Source: Fen731 sp964354265 (GTDB lineage Bacteria; Actinomycetota; Humimicrobiia; Humimicrobiales; Humimicrobiaceae). From it: DNA of 6,149 nucleotides. The notes beneath the pieces were generated by a model. That model saw only the letters and a program-made list of their open reading frames with translations, searched no databases and was not told the origin of the DNA. Below, piece after piece: positions 1 through 5,830 of this stretch (position 1 is the first letter of the stretch; the number at the start of each line of letters is the position of its first letter). Location of the stretch: the NCBI GenBank assembly GCA_964354265.1, contig CAYGYY010000105.1, forward strand, positions 1-6,149, written 5' to 3'. The position numbers and the translations under genes are program-made.

Positions 1-141
1 AACGGCGCATCCATTCTTTTTTAATATTTCAATTAATTCATTATCTTCAATATTTACACCGATTCCTGAAAGTATATCAAGTGCAGCCTGGTAAATAGCA
101 TCAAGTTCGGATTTGGTAAGGACTTCAACTTTTGTTCTCAT
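1..141 (-). CDS. MttB-superfamily (trimethylamine methyltransferase-like) protein, N-terminal 47 codons only
   Basis: The gene starts with ATG at 141 and runs off the window's left edge, so only about a tenth of a normal MttB-family protein (roughly 470-500 residues) is visible. The visible part has the usual family opening: a short lead, then a helix reading YQAALDILSGIGVNIED, then NELIEILKKNGC. This matches the 'Ihe-aLeiLeevGv' helix followed by the 'lLkeaGa' segment. Family members move a methyl group from a tri- or quaternary amine (trimethylamine, glycine betaine, carnitine, proline betaine and others) to the cobalt of a partner corrinoid protein. The gene directly upstream encodes such a partner, which strongly supports the call. 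An AAGGAG site at 149-154 lies inside the 3' end of that gene, and the two genes are only 2 nt apart. The substrate, and whether an in-frame amber (pyrrolysine) codon exists, cannot be judged because the catalytic part is outside the window. Confidence 0.8.
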   Translation of the reverse strand, partial: MRTKVEVLTKSELDAIYQAALDILSGIGVNIEDNELIEILKKNGCAV

Positions 142-143
142 TT

Positions 144-794
144 TTACTCTCCTTCAAAAAATTTTTTGATTATACTTACACCTTCGGTAGCAGTTGAAGC
201 ATAGAAATCTGACCCGACTTCTTTTGACCACGCTAGACTTGTAGCAGCTCCGCCTATTATGGTCTTGATCTTACCTTTGAGGTTATTCTCTATAAGATTT
301 TCTTCAATATCCTTCTGGTTTGGCGCAGTTGTAGTCAAAAGGGCTGACGAAGCTATTAGTTTAGCATTTACCTCAAGGGCTTTTTTTATAAAGTTTTCGG
401 CAGGCTGGTCGACACCAATATCATGTACTTCAAAACCGCTTGTTTCAAGTAGTGTCCTTAATATATCCTTCCCTATATTATGTATATCTCCAAGTACAGT
501 ACCGACAACAATTATACCTTTTGGTTTCTGTATAGCGATTTTTTTATCAAGTATACTTTTTTTAACTATCTCAACACCAGCCATACATGCATCAGCAGCA
601 ATCATTAGCTCCACAAGGAATATCTCCTCCCTGCCAAATTTTTCACCTATTTCAACTATTGCTTTCGAAAGCCCCTGGTTCATTATAATTATGGGATCTT
701 TACCATCATTGATTGCATCAGTCACATTTTTTTTAACAAGTTCTATATCATAACCAATAACCGCATCGTTGATGTTTTTTATATAATCATTCAT
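144..794 (-). CDS. Corrinoid (methyltransferase partner) protein, MttC/MtbC-like
   Basis: This 216-residue protein has the normal length and two-domain layout of corrinoid proteins in methylamine, methanol and betaine methyltransfer. Residues about 1-88 form the helical cap domain (B12-binding-2 type). Residues about 92-216 form the Rossmann-like B12-binding domain. The cobalamin signature GDIHNIG is at 102-108, with His105 as the expected lower axial cobalt ligand and Asp103 next to it. The SALLTTT loop (150-156) and IIGGA (179-183) complete the nucleotide-tail pocket. It should carry the methyl group between the adjacent MttB-family enzyme and a second methyltransferase (usually to tetrahydrofolate in bacteria), which is not in this window. 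The ATG at 794 has AAGGAG at 804-809, about 9 nt upstream. It sits 48 bp after the ATC-hydrolase-like gene and 2 nt before the mttB-like gene, so the three are probably cotranscribed. The native substrate cannot be told from this protein. Confidence 0.93.
   Translation of the reverse strand: MNDYIKNINDAVIGYDIELVKKNVTDAINDGKDPIIIMNQGLSKAIVEIGEKFGREEIFLVELMIAADACMAGVEIVKKSILDKKIAIQKPKGIIVVGTVLGDIHNIGKDILRTLLETSGFEVHDIGVDQPAENFIKKALEVNAKLIASSALLTTTAPNQKDIEENLIENNLKGKIKTIIGGAATSLAWSKEVGSDFYASTATEGVSIIKKFFEGE
149..154 (-). promoter_or_regulatory. Ribosome binding site of the mttB-like gene, inside the corrinoid gene
   Basis: On the minus strand AAGGAG lies 7 nt upstream of the ATG at 141 and within the last codons of the corrinoid gene, whose TAA is at 144-146. 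The arrangement suggests translational coupling, which would help keep the methyltransferase and its corrinoid partner in proportion. Confidence 0.75.
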
Positions 795-842
795 ATTCCA
801 GTTCTCCTTGTATGGCTACAGGCAAATTAATTATATTTAAAT

Positions 843-1361
843 TCACTCTTCATAAAATTCATATACACAATGATCGCAACCGCGCAACATATCGACAGGG
901 AGGTTTATCCTCAATTCAGGGTTGAATGCCTGGCAAAGGCCCAGGTCATAATAAGTTGCAAGAATACAAAAATCCGGTAACTGTTTATCTAATCCCATTT
1001 CCCTCCAGATTTTTATATATGGACAAACATTTGTCTTTATATGAAATTTCTTTTCAGAAATAATTTCCGTGCTTACATTGAACAACTCTACGTCGCTCAT
1101 ACTGCCGAAAAATTCAGCAGCAGCCCTTGTGCCTTTTTTCTTTACCTTATTTTCCTTTATATATTTATTGCCCTGCCAAAGTCCCCCTTTTCTTGCTGCT
1201 TCTTTTACTACTTCTTTTCCTTTATCTCCAAAGGTTTTCACTGTTTCACTTATAAGCGAACCTAGATATACAGCAACAGTCTCTTTAAGACCTGCCAGTT
1301 CGCTTTTGAGGTTTTCATTCTCTTTTTTTAAATCATTGAATTCTTCATACTGTTTTTCCAC
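843..1361 (-). CDS. ATC-hydrolase-family protein (L-2-amino-thiazoline-4-carboxylate hydrolase-like), cysteine-rich
   Basis: This 172-residue soluble protein opens with a charged helix predicted as coiled coil (about 4-30). The family-like core follows: TNVCPYIKIWREMGL (110-124), FC (131-132), DLGLCQAFNPEL (139-150) and LRGCDHCVYEF (159-169). The Cys-Pro element, a second cysteine before an Asp-rich stretch, and a Gly-Cys/Gly-Asp-x-Cys ending resemble the Pfam ATC_hydrolase family, named for a Pseudomonas enzyme that opens a thiazoline ring in cysteine synthesis. Many relatives in anaerobes have no known activity, so the hydrolase name should not be taken as function. Cys113, 132, 143, 162 and 165 could be catalytic or bind metal; this is inference. 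The start is GTG at 1361, supported by AAGGAG at 1369-1374. The stop is 48 bp before the corrinoid gene, which suggests a link to methyl transfer. Confidence 0.62.
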   Translation of the reverse strand: MEKQYEEFNDLKKENENLKSELAGLKETVAVYLGSLISETVKTFGDKGKEVVKEAARKGGLWQGNKYIKENKVKKKGTRAAAEFFGSMSDVELFNVSTEIISEKKFHIKTNVCPYIKIWREMGLDKQLPDFCILATYYDLGLCQAFNPELRINLPVDMLRGCDHCVYEFYEE

Positions 1362-1368
1362 GATTTGT

Positions 1369-1374
1369 CTCCTT
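1369..1374 (-). promoter_or_regulatory. Ribosome binding site that fixes a GTG start
   Basis: On the minus strand AAGGAG precedes the GTG at 1361 by 7 nt. There is no ATG nearby in frame, and the first internal Met is at residue 88, so this site decides the start. Confidence 0.75.
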
Positions 1375-1381
1375 AGAAACA

Positions 1382-1434
1382 GGAGCAGAATAATTAAATT
1401 AAAAGAACAATCCTAAAAATAATTATCCTGCTCC
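1382..1434 (-). promoter_or_regulatory. Long stem-loop in the leader of the ATC-hydrolase-like gene
   Basis: Arms 1382-1396 and 1420-1434 pair over 15 positions around a 23-nt AT-rich loop. The one non-Watson-Crick position (1389 with 1427) is A/C on the plus strand but a G-U wobble in minus-strand RNA, so the transcript can pair fully. The base of the stem has the GC-rich part (GGAGCAG/CUGCUCC). The hairpin ends 7 nt before the ribosome binding site at 1374. No U-run follows, so it is not a standard intrinsic terminator. It could be a translation or RNA-stability control, or a protein-binding dyad. It does not resemble a cobalamin riboswitch. Confidence 0.5.
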
Positions 1435-1474
1435 ATGCATATCAATACCTAATGTAAAATCCGCAATATTTATT

Positions 1475-1524
1475 TTAAGCTGTAATATCCTGCCCAGTCA
1501 TACAAAATGATATTTACAGCTTAA
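1475..1524 (-). promoter_or_regulatory. Stem-loop directly after the binding-protein gene (3' stabiliser or weak terminator)
   Basis: On the minus strand the stem starts 4 nt after the TAA of the binding-protein gene. Arm 1509-1524 pairs with arm 1475-1489 over 15 base pairs, with one extra A bulged in the first arm, around a 19-nt loop. The sequence after it is AT-rich (AAATAAATATT) but has no true U-run. Hairpins of this kind commonly protect the message of abundant binding proteins and reduce read-through. Whether transcription ends here is not clear, and this decides whether the downstream methyl-transfer genes share the upstream transcript. Confidence 0.5.
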
Positions 1525-1528
1525 CAAA

Positions 1529-2797
1529 TTATTGTGCATCCAGCGCTGTCTGTACGCTTTCCGGCAATGGTGTCTTCTGGGTGATACCCCATGCTTCCTC
1601 TATGTTTTCATCAGTAATAGGAACAGCTGGAGTAATTGTGAACTCAGGAGCAGTCTTGTTTATTGCTCCAAAGCCTGCAAGTAATGCAAGGTTTGCACCA
1701 AGATGATACGGGTCATCTGAGACTGTCCCAAAGATGTTTCCACCCTCAAGAATACTTATCAGCGTGGGTTCATCAACGCCAAATGTAGCCACCTTTACAT
1801 CGTCCCTTCCAAGTGATTTTGCACCTTCTGCAGCAAACTGTGCCGGTACGTTCCATCCGCCATAAACTCTTTTAATATTTGGATGCCTGCTTAGCGCTGC
1901 TGTCATCAGGTCAGTGCAATCAGCTTCTTTTCCATAACCAAGTTCTTCTACAACAGTAAAACTAGGGTCAGCTGCAAGAGCCTGCTTCACCATGTCGTCA
2001 ATCAGGTTCACTACCCAGAATGACTGGTCAAAATAGAAATAGGCCACTTCTGTATTTTCTGTTACATCTTTTTTCATGATTTCAACAGAAAAAACACCAA
2101 GATCCTCTGCCATTGCACTTGAAACACCTACATAATCCGTGCCATACTCATACCCCTTTGGAATATTTGACCATATTACCAATTTTTTGCCTGCATCAAG
2201 CACGGGTTGGAAAGATTCTGCAGATGCTGTTGCATCTATAGGCGCACCAATCACTATATCAGCACCGGCAGCAATAAAGTTTTCTACGCCGGCAAGCTCT
2301 TTTGCCGGATCAAACTGCGGATCGACAGTACCGATAAGTTCCATGTTCAGATGAGCCAGCACATCAGTCATTCCAAGCAGCAATGAATTAGTATGATCGC
2401 CTGCTGATGCATCCATTACATAACCTACTTTCCACGGTTCACCGGTTTCAGGATTTCCCTGCTTTATCTGTTCTACTTCTGCAAGTGTGAGTACAAGCTC
2501 TGTATCCCAGGTTGGAATGGCGCCGTATTCGCCAGTATAGTTGATATCCCCCCTGTAAGGATCCAGTCCTGCCCTCATTTCAAGTATCCATGGATCTACC
2601 TCTGATGCTTCAGCTGCGGTTGTTTCAGCAGCCGCAGTTGTTTCAGCGGCAGTCGTCTCAGCAGCAGTTGTTTCAGCGGCAGTCGTCTCAGCAGCAGTTG
2701 TTTCAGCGGCCTCCTGTGCGCAGCCAAACAGCGCAAAAGTACCCACCATTATAAGGCTGATAACTGCAACCAGGACGCCTTTTAATATCCTTTTCAT
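1529..2797 (-). CDS. Lipoprotein substrate-binding protein of a sugar-type ABC transporter (RbsB-like, Peripla_BP_4 type)
   Basis: This 422-residue protein has three parts. A lipoprotein signal (Lys/Arg start, hydrophobic 7-25) ends in lipobox LFGC with Cys26 as the lipid-anchored residue. A low-complexity spacer of AAETT repeats spans about 30-63. A periplasmic-binding domain of the ribose/galactose type spans about 123-395. Recognisable pieces are WKVGYVMDASAGDHTNS (122-138), the repeated-element GVENFIAAGADIVIGAP (170-186) and DAGKKLVIWSN (201-211). It should bind a small polar solute, probably a sugar, polyol or derivative, outside the membrane. No permease or ATPase gene lies beside it on either side within the window, so the partners are elsewhere or it uses a shared transporter. 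The ATG at 2797 has an excellent AAAAGGAGG site at 2806-2814, 8 nt upstream. It lies between the oxidoreductase/cyclase block and the methyl-transfer block, which suggests it brings in their substrate. The ligand is unknown. Confidence 0.9.
   Translation of the reverse strand: MKRILKGVLVAVISLIMVGTFALFGCAQEAAETTAAETTAAETTAAETTAAETTAAAETTAAEASEVDPWILEMRAGLDPYRGDINYTGEYGAIPTWDTELVLTLAEVEQIKQGNPETGEPWKVGYVMDASAGDHTNSLLLGMTDVLAHLNMELIGTVDPQFDPAKELAGVENFIAAGADIVIGAPIDATASAESFQPVLDAGKKLVIWSNIPKGYEYGTDYVGVSSAMAEDLGVFSVEIMKKDVTENTEVAYFYFDQSFWVVNLIDDMVKQALAADPSFTVVEELGYGKEADCTDLMTAALSRHPNIKRVYGGWNVPAQFAAEGAKSLGRDDVKVATFGVDEPTLISILEGGNIFGTVSDDPYHLGANLALLAGFGAINKTAPEFTITPAVPITDENIEEAWGITQKTPLPESVQTALDAQ
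2634..2710 (-). repeat. 30-bp tandem repeat coding the Ala-Ala-Glu-Thr-Thr linker
   Basis: Two exact 30-bp units lie at 2641-2670 and 2671-2700, with 7 bp of the same unit before and 10 bp after. Each unit is two 15-bp AAETT codon sets that differ from each other in synonymous bases, so the true period is 30, not 15. The array encodes the flexible tether between the lipid-anchored cysteine and the binding domain. Exact repeats in frame suggest recent slippage or unequal exchange, and the length may vary among strains. Confidence 0.85.
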
Positions 2798-2805
2798 TTT
2801 TCTAT

Positions 2806-2814
2806 CCTCCTTTT
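2806..2814 (-). promoter_or_regulatory. Strong ribosome binding site of the binding-protein gene
   Basis: On the minus strand AAAAGGAGG stands 8 nt before the ATG at 2797. It is the best match to the 16S anti-Shine-Dalgarno in the window, as expected for a binding protein made in excess of its transporter. Confidence 0.8.
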
Positions 2815-2860
2815 GTTATTGTCTCTGCTTTTTTATTTTTATTTAAAAACCTTTTAAAAT

Positions 2861-2877
2861 ATAGTTTTTTAAACTAT
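2861..2877. repeat. Perfect AT-rich dyad ATAGTTT-N3-AAACTAT
   Basis: Seven-base arms at 2861-2867 and 2871-2877 are exact inverse copies around TTT. The dyad lies about 64 bp upstream of the binding-protein start and directly abuts the proximal GGTT-N6-AACC site (2878-2891). It could be an operator or a weak hairpin in the leader. Confidence 0.45.
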
Positions 2878-2891
2878 GGTTTATTTTAACC
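2878..2891. promoter_or_regulatory. Operator-like site, proximal copy (GGTT-N6-AACC)
   Basis: GGTTTATTTTAACC is an imperfect palindrome with GGTT/AACC ends. It matches the distal copy at 2945-2958 in 11 of 14 positions, differing only in the AT core. No regulator gene is visible to pair with it. Confidence 0.4.
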
Positions 2892-2910
2892 AGGCTTATT
2901 TCAACTTAAA
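2883..2910 (-). promoter_or_regulatory. Possible promoter for the binding-protein gene
   Basis: On the minus strand TTTAAG (2905-2910, a poor -35) and TAAAAT (2883-2888, a good -10) are 16 nt apart, which would start transcription near 2876. The -10 lies inside the proximal GGTT-N6-AACC site, so a protein bound there would block the polymerase. A second TAAAAT at 2926-2931 with TTTAAA at 2947-2952 is an alternative at 15-nt spacing. The region is AT-rich, so chance matches are likely. Confidence 0.25.
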
Positions 2911-2944
2911 CCCCGTCTTGCATATATTTTAGATTCATCATACT

Positions 2945-2958
2945 GGTTTAAAATAACC
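2945..2958. promoter_or_regulatory. Operator-like site, distal copy (GGTT-N6-AACC)
   Basis: GGTTTAAAATAACC begins 67 bp from the start of the proximal copy and lies just past the stop of the cyclase-like gene. With flanking bases the two copies also form inverted arms of 16 nt (2878-2893 and 2943-2958) that pair with one extra base bulged on each side. Both views fit a regulator binding twice around a promoter. Confidence 0.4.
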
Positions 2959-2972
2959 CTGATATGCGTAGT

Positions 2973-3647
2973 TTATTCTTCTACAATGACTGCCCTTACA
3001 GGACATACCGCCGCTTTTAATATCTTTAGCGGCAGAACAGTAAGCTTAACACGGAATCTCGATGCCTTCTCAAGGTTGATACATGGTGCGAAGAGCAAGA
3101 TACCCGATTTATAGAATCTTTCAAATGCACCTTCAGGATTAGCTGCATTCTCCCAGACAGGAGAGTCGCCCCCCAGCATAAAAGGTTTTTTATCAATTAT
3201 ATAATACAGAGCATCTTTTGAAAAAAACCATGCTTTATCAATATAATCTTTTTTCTCCCAATTCTTCCCATAACCTGTGCCGATAAGGATTGTCCTGCCT
3301 TCTTCTACTGTACCTTTTTCGGCTTTTATCAAGTCGTCGGAAGTTATATAAGGCCTGCCATCTTTTATTGCTAGTGAATCATACGGGATCTGGTAAACAT
3401 AAGCATCAGCCATAAAAAACCTTTCAATACTTATAGCATTAAGGCCTTCTGCTTTTTCATTTCCTTCAAATATACCTGGAGCTTCCACGTAAGTCCCGAC
3501 CTGTGCATGCATACCTTTGAAAACATCCACTGAGTATTTTTCCCCGCCAAATTCAAAATCCACAGATGACAATTCAAACTGCGGATAATAATCTGCATAA
3601 CTCCACATTCCTGTATAAATGGGGCCAGAAATATCGATTACCTTCAT
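2973..3647 (-). CDS. Cyclase-family-like protein (KynB-type fold) with an altered active site
   Basis: This 224-residue protein has the length and layout of the cyclase/kynurenine formamidase (KynB-like) family of metal hydrolases. It starts with DISGPIYTGMW (5-15) where family members have 'DlS.pi..gm'. It has GTYVEAPG (51-58) at the metal site, ILIGTGY (120-126), LGGDSPVWEN (158-167) and the closing VCPVRAVIVEE (214-224). The family metal motif HxGTHxDxPxH reads Gln49-x-Gly-Thr-Tyr53-x-Glu55-x-Pro-x-Ile59, so all four usual ligands are replaced. The catalytic Glu before the last Asn-Leu is Ala187 by hand alignment. It may be inactive, bind another metal, or bind rather than cut its ligand. 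ATG at 3647 has AGGAG at 3656-3660. It follows the second oxidoreductase by 28 bp and has a paralog at 5831-6149. Confidence 0.72.
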   Translation of the reverse strand: MKVIDISGPIYTGMWSYADYYPQFELSSVDFEFGGEKYSVDVFKGMHAQVGTYVEAPGIFEGNEKAEGLNAISIERFFMADAYVYQIPYDSLAIKDGRPYITSDDLIKAEKGTVEEGRTILIGTGYGKNWEKKDYIDKAWFFSKDALYYIIDKKPFMLGGDSPVWENAANPEGAFERFYKSGILLFAPCINLEKASRFRVKLTVLPLKILKAAVCPVRAVIVEE

Positions 3648-3675
3648 TACTATTTCTCCTGCTTAAAAATTATAA

Positions 3676-4695
3676 TTAAAAGAGTTCCACAACCTGGTTT
3701 GTTTCAGCAGACTTTTCTGCTGCCAGCACTATCTCAAGCGCATATCTTGCCCTTTGAGGGTCAGCAACACCTTCCGGCAATTTACCCATCATTATACCAT
3801 CAACAAGATACCTTAATTCGTCACCAAGCGCACCTTCGACTCTTCCCAACTTGGTCGGCCACCAGCTTGTGTCTGGAAACCTCCACCCGGTTTTGGTATT
3901 TACCCTGAATCCCTGGTCTGAAAGATCTATATATATCATACCTTCTGTCCCATGTATTTCCATCTGTGAATCAATGAGATATGGCGTATTTGCCGGCAGG
4001 AACCAGTTAGCCTCAAGCACCGCTACTACGCCATTTTCAAAAGTAAATGTTGCCCAGCATATATCAGGCTTTTTCATACCCCTTACATTTTTAGTCTGTG
4101 CATATACTCTTTTCACCTTCCATCCTGTATACCAGAGCATGCACTCCATATCATGTATCATTTCATCATATATTGCTGATGAATGGTCCTGAAGCTTAAG
4201 ACCCCAGAATGAAGCGGCGTTCCTTCTTGCATACATGGAAACTATTTCCCCAACGCTTCCTTTGTCGATTTCTGCTTTTGCCATGGCATAATGAGTATGG
4301 AATGGCAGGATATGCGCAACGGCAAAGATTATCCCGTTATCCTCTGCAGCTTTTATCATTGAATCAGCTTCTTCAAGTTTTGGAGCAATGGGCTTTTCAA
4401 TTATCACATGCTTTCCGGCTTTAGCTGCTGCAACCATAGGGTCATGATGAAAAGGTTCTGCAGTTACAATAGCTACAGCTTCCAGGTCATCGTTGTTTAT
4501 CTGCTCGTTAAAATCAGTATAGTATTTTGGTATGCTGTACATATCTGCTGCCCTTTTAGCGCTTTTTTCATCTGCAGAAAATACTGAAACAAGTTCCACA
4601 TTCGGCAGTTGTCTTAATATATGGGCATATATAAGCCCGAAGTCTCCAGCACCTATTAATCCAAACTTTACTCTTCTGTATTTGTTATCTTCCAT
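3676..4695 (-). CDS. Gfo/Idh/MocA-family NAD(P)-dependent oxidoreductase, copy 2
   Basis: This 339-residue protein has the family's usual length. An N-terminal Rossmann domain (about 8-125) carries the dinucleotide loop GAGDFG (15-20) and EKPIA (100-104), with Lys101 the conserved active-site lysine. The C-terminal alpha/beta domain (about 126-339) has the family's catalytic-type helix YDEMIHDMECMLW (176-188), with Asp177 and His181 in the places of the usual Asp/His. Such enzymes oxidise or reduce a hydroxyl or ketone of a sugar, inositol or related polyol; the exact substrate cannot be read from sequence. It is about 60% identical by eye to the gene 23 bp upstream (4719-5765), so it arose by tandem duplication. 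ATG at 4695 has a GGGGAG-type ribosome site at 4699-4708, weaker than its neighbours'. Confidence 0.92.
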   Translation of the reverse strand: MEDNKYRRVKFGLIGAGDFGLIYAHILRQLPNVELVSVFSADEKSAKRAADMYSIPKYYTDFNEQINNDDLEAVAIVTAEPFHHDPMVAAAKAGKHVIIEKPIAPKLEEADSMIKAAEDNGIIFAVAHILPFHTHYAMAKAEIDKGSVGEIVSMYARRNAASFWGLKLQDHSSAIYDEMIHDMECMLWYTGWKVKRVYAQTKNVRGMKKPDICWATFTFENGVVAVLEANWFLPANTPYLIDSQMEIHGTEGMIYIDLSDQGFRVNTKTGWRFPDTSWWPTKLGRVEGALGDELRYLVDGIMMGKLPEGVADPQRARYALEIVLAAEKSAETNQVVELF

Positions 4696-4718
4696 TTACT
4701 CCCCTTTTAAAAATAAAT

Positions 4719-5765
4719 TTAGAGTTCAATTTCCTTACCTGCTTCTGCGGATTTTTCAGCAGCCAGCACTATTTCGAGCGCATCCCTTGCCCTTTGAGGA
4801 TCGCCTACTCCCTGCGGGGCCTCGCCCATCATTACAAAATCCGCAAAATACCTTATTTCGTCGCCAAGGGCACCTTCAATCCTGCCCAATTTTTCAGGCC
4901 ACCATGTTGTGTCGGGGGTCCTCCAGCCATTACTGTCATTTACAGATAACCCCTGCGGGCCAAGATCGATATATATCATCCCCTTGCTTCCGTGTATCTC
5001 CATCCTTGATTCCATTGCGGAACTGTAGGGCGTGTTGTCGGGAAGGAACCAGTTTGCTTCAAGGGTGACTATCATACCATTGTCAAAAGTAAACATTGCC
5101 CAACAGATATCCGGTTTAAGCAATCCCCTGACATTTCTTGTGCGGGTATATACTTTTTTGACCCTGTATTTATTATTAGTGAACCATAGGATACATTCGA
5201 TATCATGTATCATCTCGTCATAGATTGCAGAAGACCTTTTTTGTATTTCAGCTCCCCATTTTGAAGGAGCATTTCTTCTTGCATATATAGAACATATCTC
5301 GCCTACTGCCCCGTTGTCTATTTCTGCTTTTGCCATTGCATAATTGGTATGAAAAGGTAGTATATGCGCAACCAGGAAAAGTTTGTCAGTTTTTTTTGCC
5401 TGTGCAATCATTTCATCAGCCTCTTTTAAATCCGGTGCTATGGGTTTTTCAACAACAACATGTTTACCCGCTTTTAAAGCTGCCATAACAGGCCCATAAT
5501 GATAAAGTTCATTATTTACAACTGCTATTGCCTCTATGCAGTCACTATTTATCAATTCTTCATAGTCTGTGTACCATTTTGGAATATTGTATTCTTCAGC
5601 TGCTTTTTTTGCGTTTTCCGCTGTTCTTGAATGAATCGAAACAAGGTCGACATTCGGCAACCCGTTAAATATTTTTGCATATAGCTGTCCGAAATCACCT
5701 GAACCTATCAGCCCCCATTTTACAACATTGGTACCTGTCATCTTCAGGCCTGCTTTCCTGACCAT
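4719..5765 (-). CDS. Gfo/Idh/MocA-family NAD(P)-dependent oxidoreductase, copy 1
   Basis: This 348-residue paralog of the next gene has the same architecture: GSGDFG (21-26) for the dinucleotide, EKPIA (106-110) with Lys107, and YDEMIHDIECILW (182-194) with Asp183 and His187. Both copies share long identical stretches, such as VAHILPFHT and the NWFLP segment. They differ mostly in the Rossmann half and in a few residues around the substrate side, for example APSKWG here and AASFWG in copy 2. This suggests related but not identical substrates, or successive steps. ATG at 5765 is chosen over the internal Met9 because AAAGGAGG sits at 5771-5778, while Met9 has no good ribosome site; the first eight residues are not conserved in copy 2, so some doubt remains. 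It lies 65 bp after the partial cyclase-like gene. Substrate is unknown. Confidence 0.92.
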   Translation of the reverse strand: MVRKAGLKMTGTNVVKWGLIGSGDFGQLYAKIFNGLPNVDLVSIHSRTAENAKKAAEEYNIPKWYTDYEELINSDCIEAIAVVNNELYHYGPVMAALKAGKHVVVEKPIAPDLKEADEMIAQAKKTDKLFLVAHILPFHTNYAMAKAEIDNGAVGEICSIYARRNAPSKWGAEIQKRSSAIYDEMIHDIECILWFTNNKYRVKKVYTRTRNVRGLLKPDICWAMFTFDNGMIVTLEANWFLPDNTPYSSAMESRMEIHGSKGMIYIDLGPQGLSVNDSNGWRTPDTTWWPEKLGRIEGALGDEIRYFADFVMMGEAPQGVGDPQRARDALEIVLAAEKSAEAGKEIEL

Positions 5766-5770
5766 TTATT

Positions 5771-5778
5771 CCTCCTTT
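5771..5778 (-). promoter_or_regulatory. Ribosome binding site deciding the start of oxidoreductase copy 1
   Basis: On the minus strand AAAGGAGG ends 5 nt before the ATG at 5765. No comparable site precedes the alternative ATG eight codons later. Confidence 0.7.
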
Positions 5779-5789
5779 AAAAATCAACA

Positions 5790-5813
5790 TTAAACTTCTA
5801 GTTTAAAGTTTAA
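5790..5813. repeat. AT-rich inverted repeat between the first cyclase-like and oxidoreductase genes
   Basis: Perfect 8-base arms TTAAACTT (5790-5797) and AAGTTTAA (5806-5813) surround an 8-base loop. A second dyad, TTAAAC-N5-GTTTAA (5790-5806), overlaps it. There is no GC-rich stem or U-run as in an intrinsic terminator. The inner TAGTTTAAA also occurs, on the other strand, in the dyad at 2861-2877, so a shared regulatory site is possible. Confidence 0.35.
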
Positions 5814-5830
5814 TAATATATTTATTCTTT

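Noticed and set aside
1..141. Pyrrolysine-containing trimethylamine methyltransferase
   Set aside because: The visible 47 codons hold no in-frame amber codon and the usual pyrrolysine position is outside the window; most bacterial family members lack it.
259..753. Plus-strand open frame of 164 codons opposite the corrinoid gene
   Set aside because: It is antisense to a clear cobalamin-binding protein gene, has a serine/phenylalanine-rich composition typical of a shadow frame, and has no convincing ribosome site.
1382..1434. Cobalamin riboswitch before the methyl-transfer block
   Set aside because: The leader is too short and lacks the conserved B12-box core; only a simple long hairpin is present.
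1475..1524. Strong intrinsic terminator after the binding-protein gene
   Set aside because: The stem is long but AT-rich and is followed by mixed A/U rather than a U-run on either strand, so it is listed only as a stem-loop.
2601..2710. Tandem repeats considered as a CRISPR array
   Set aside because: The units are contiguous without unique spacers and encode an in-frame protein linker.
4532..5068. Plus-strand open frame of 178 codons across the two oxidoreductase genes
   Set aside because: It runs antisense across two clear genes and their spacer, has no recognisable domain, and is explained by complementary codon bias.
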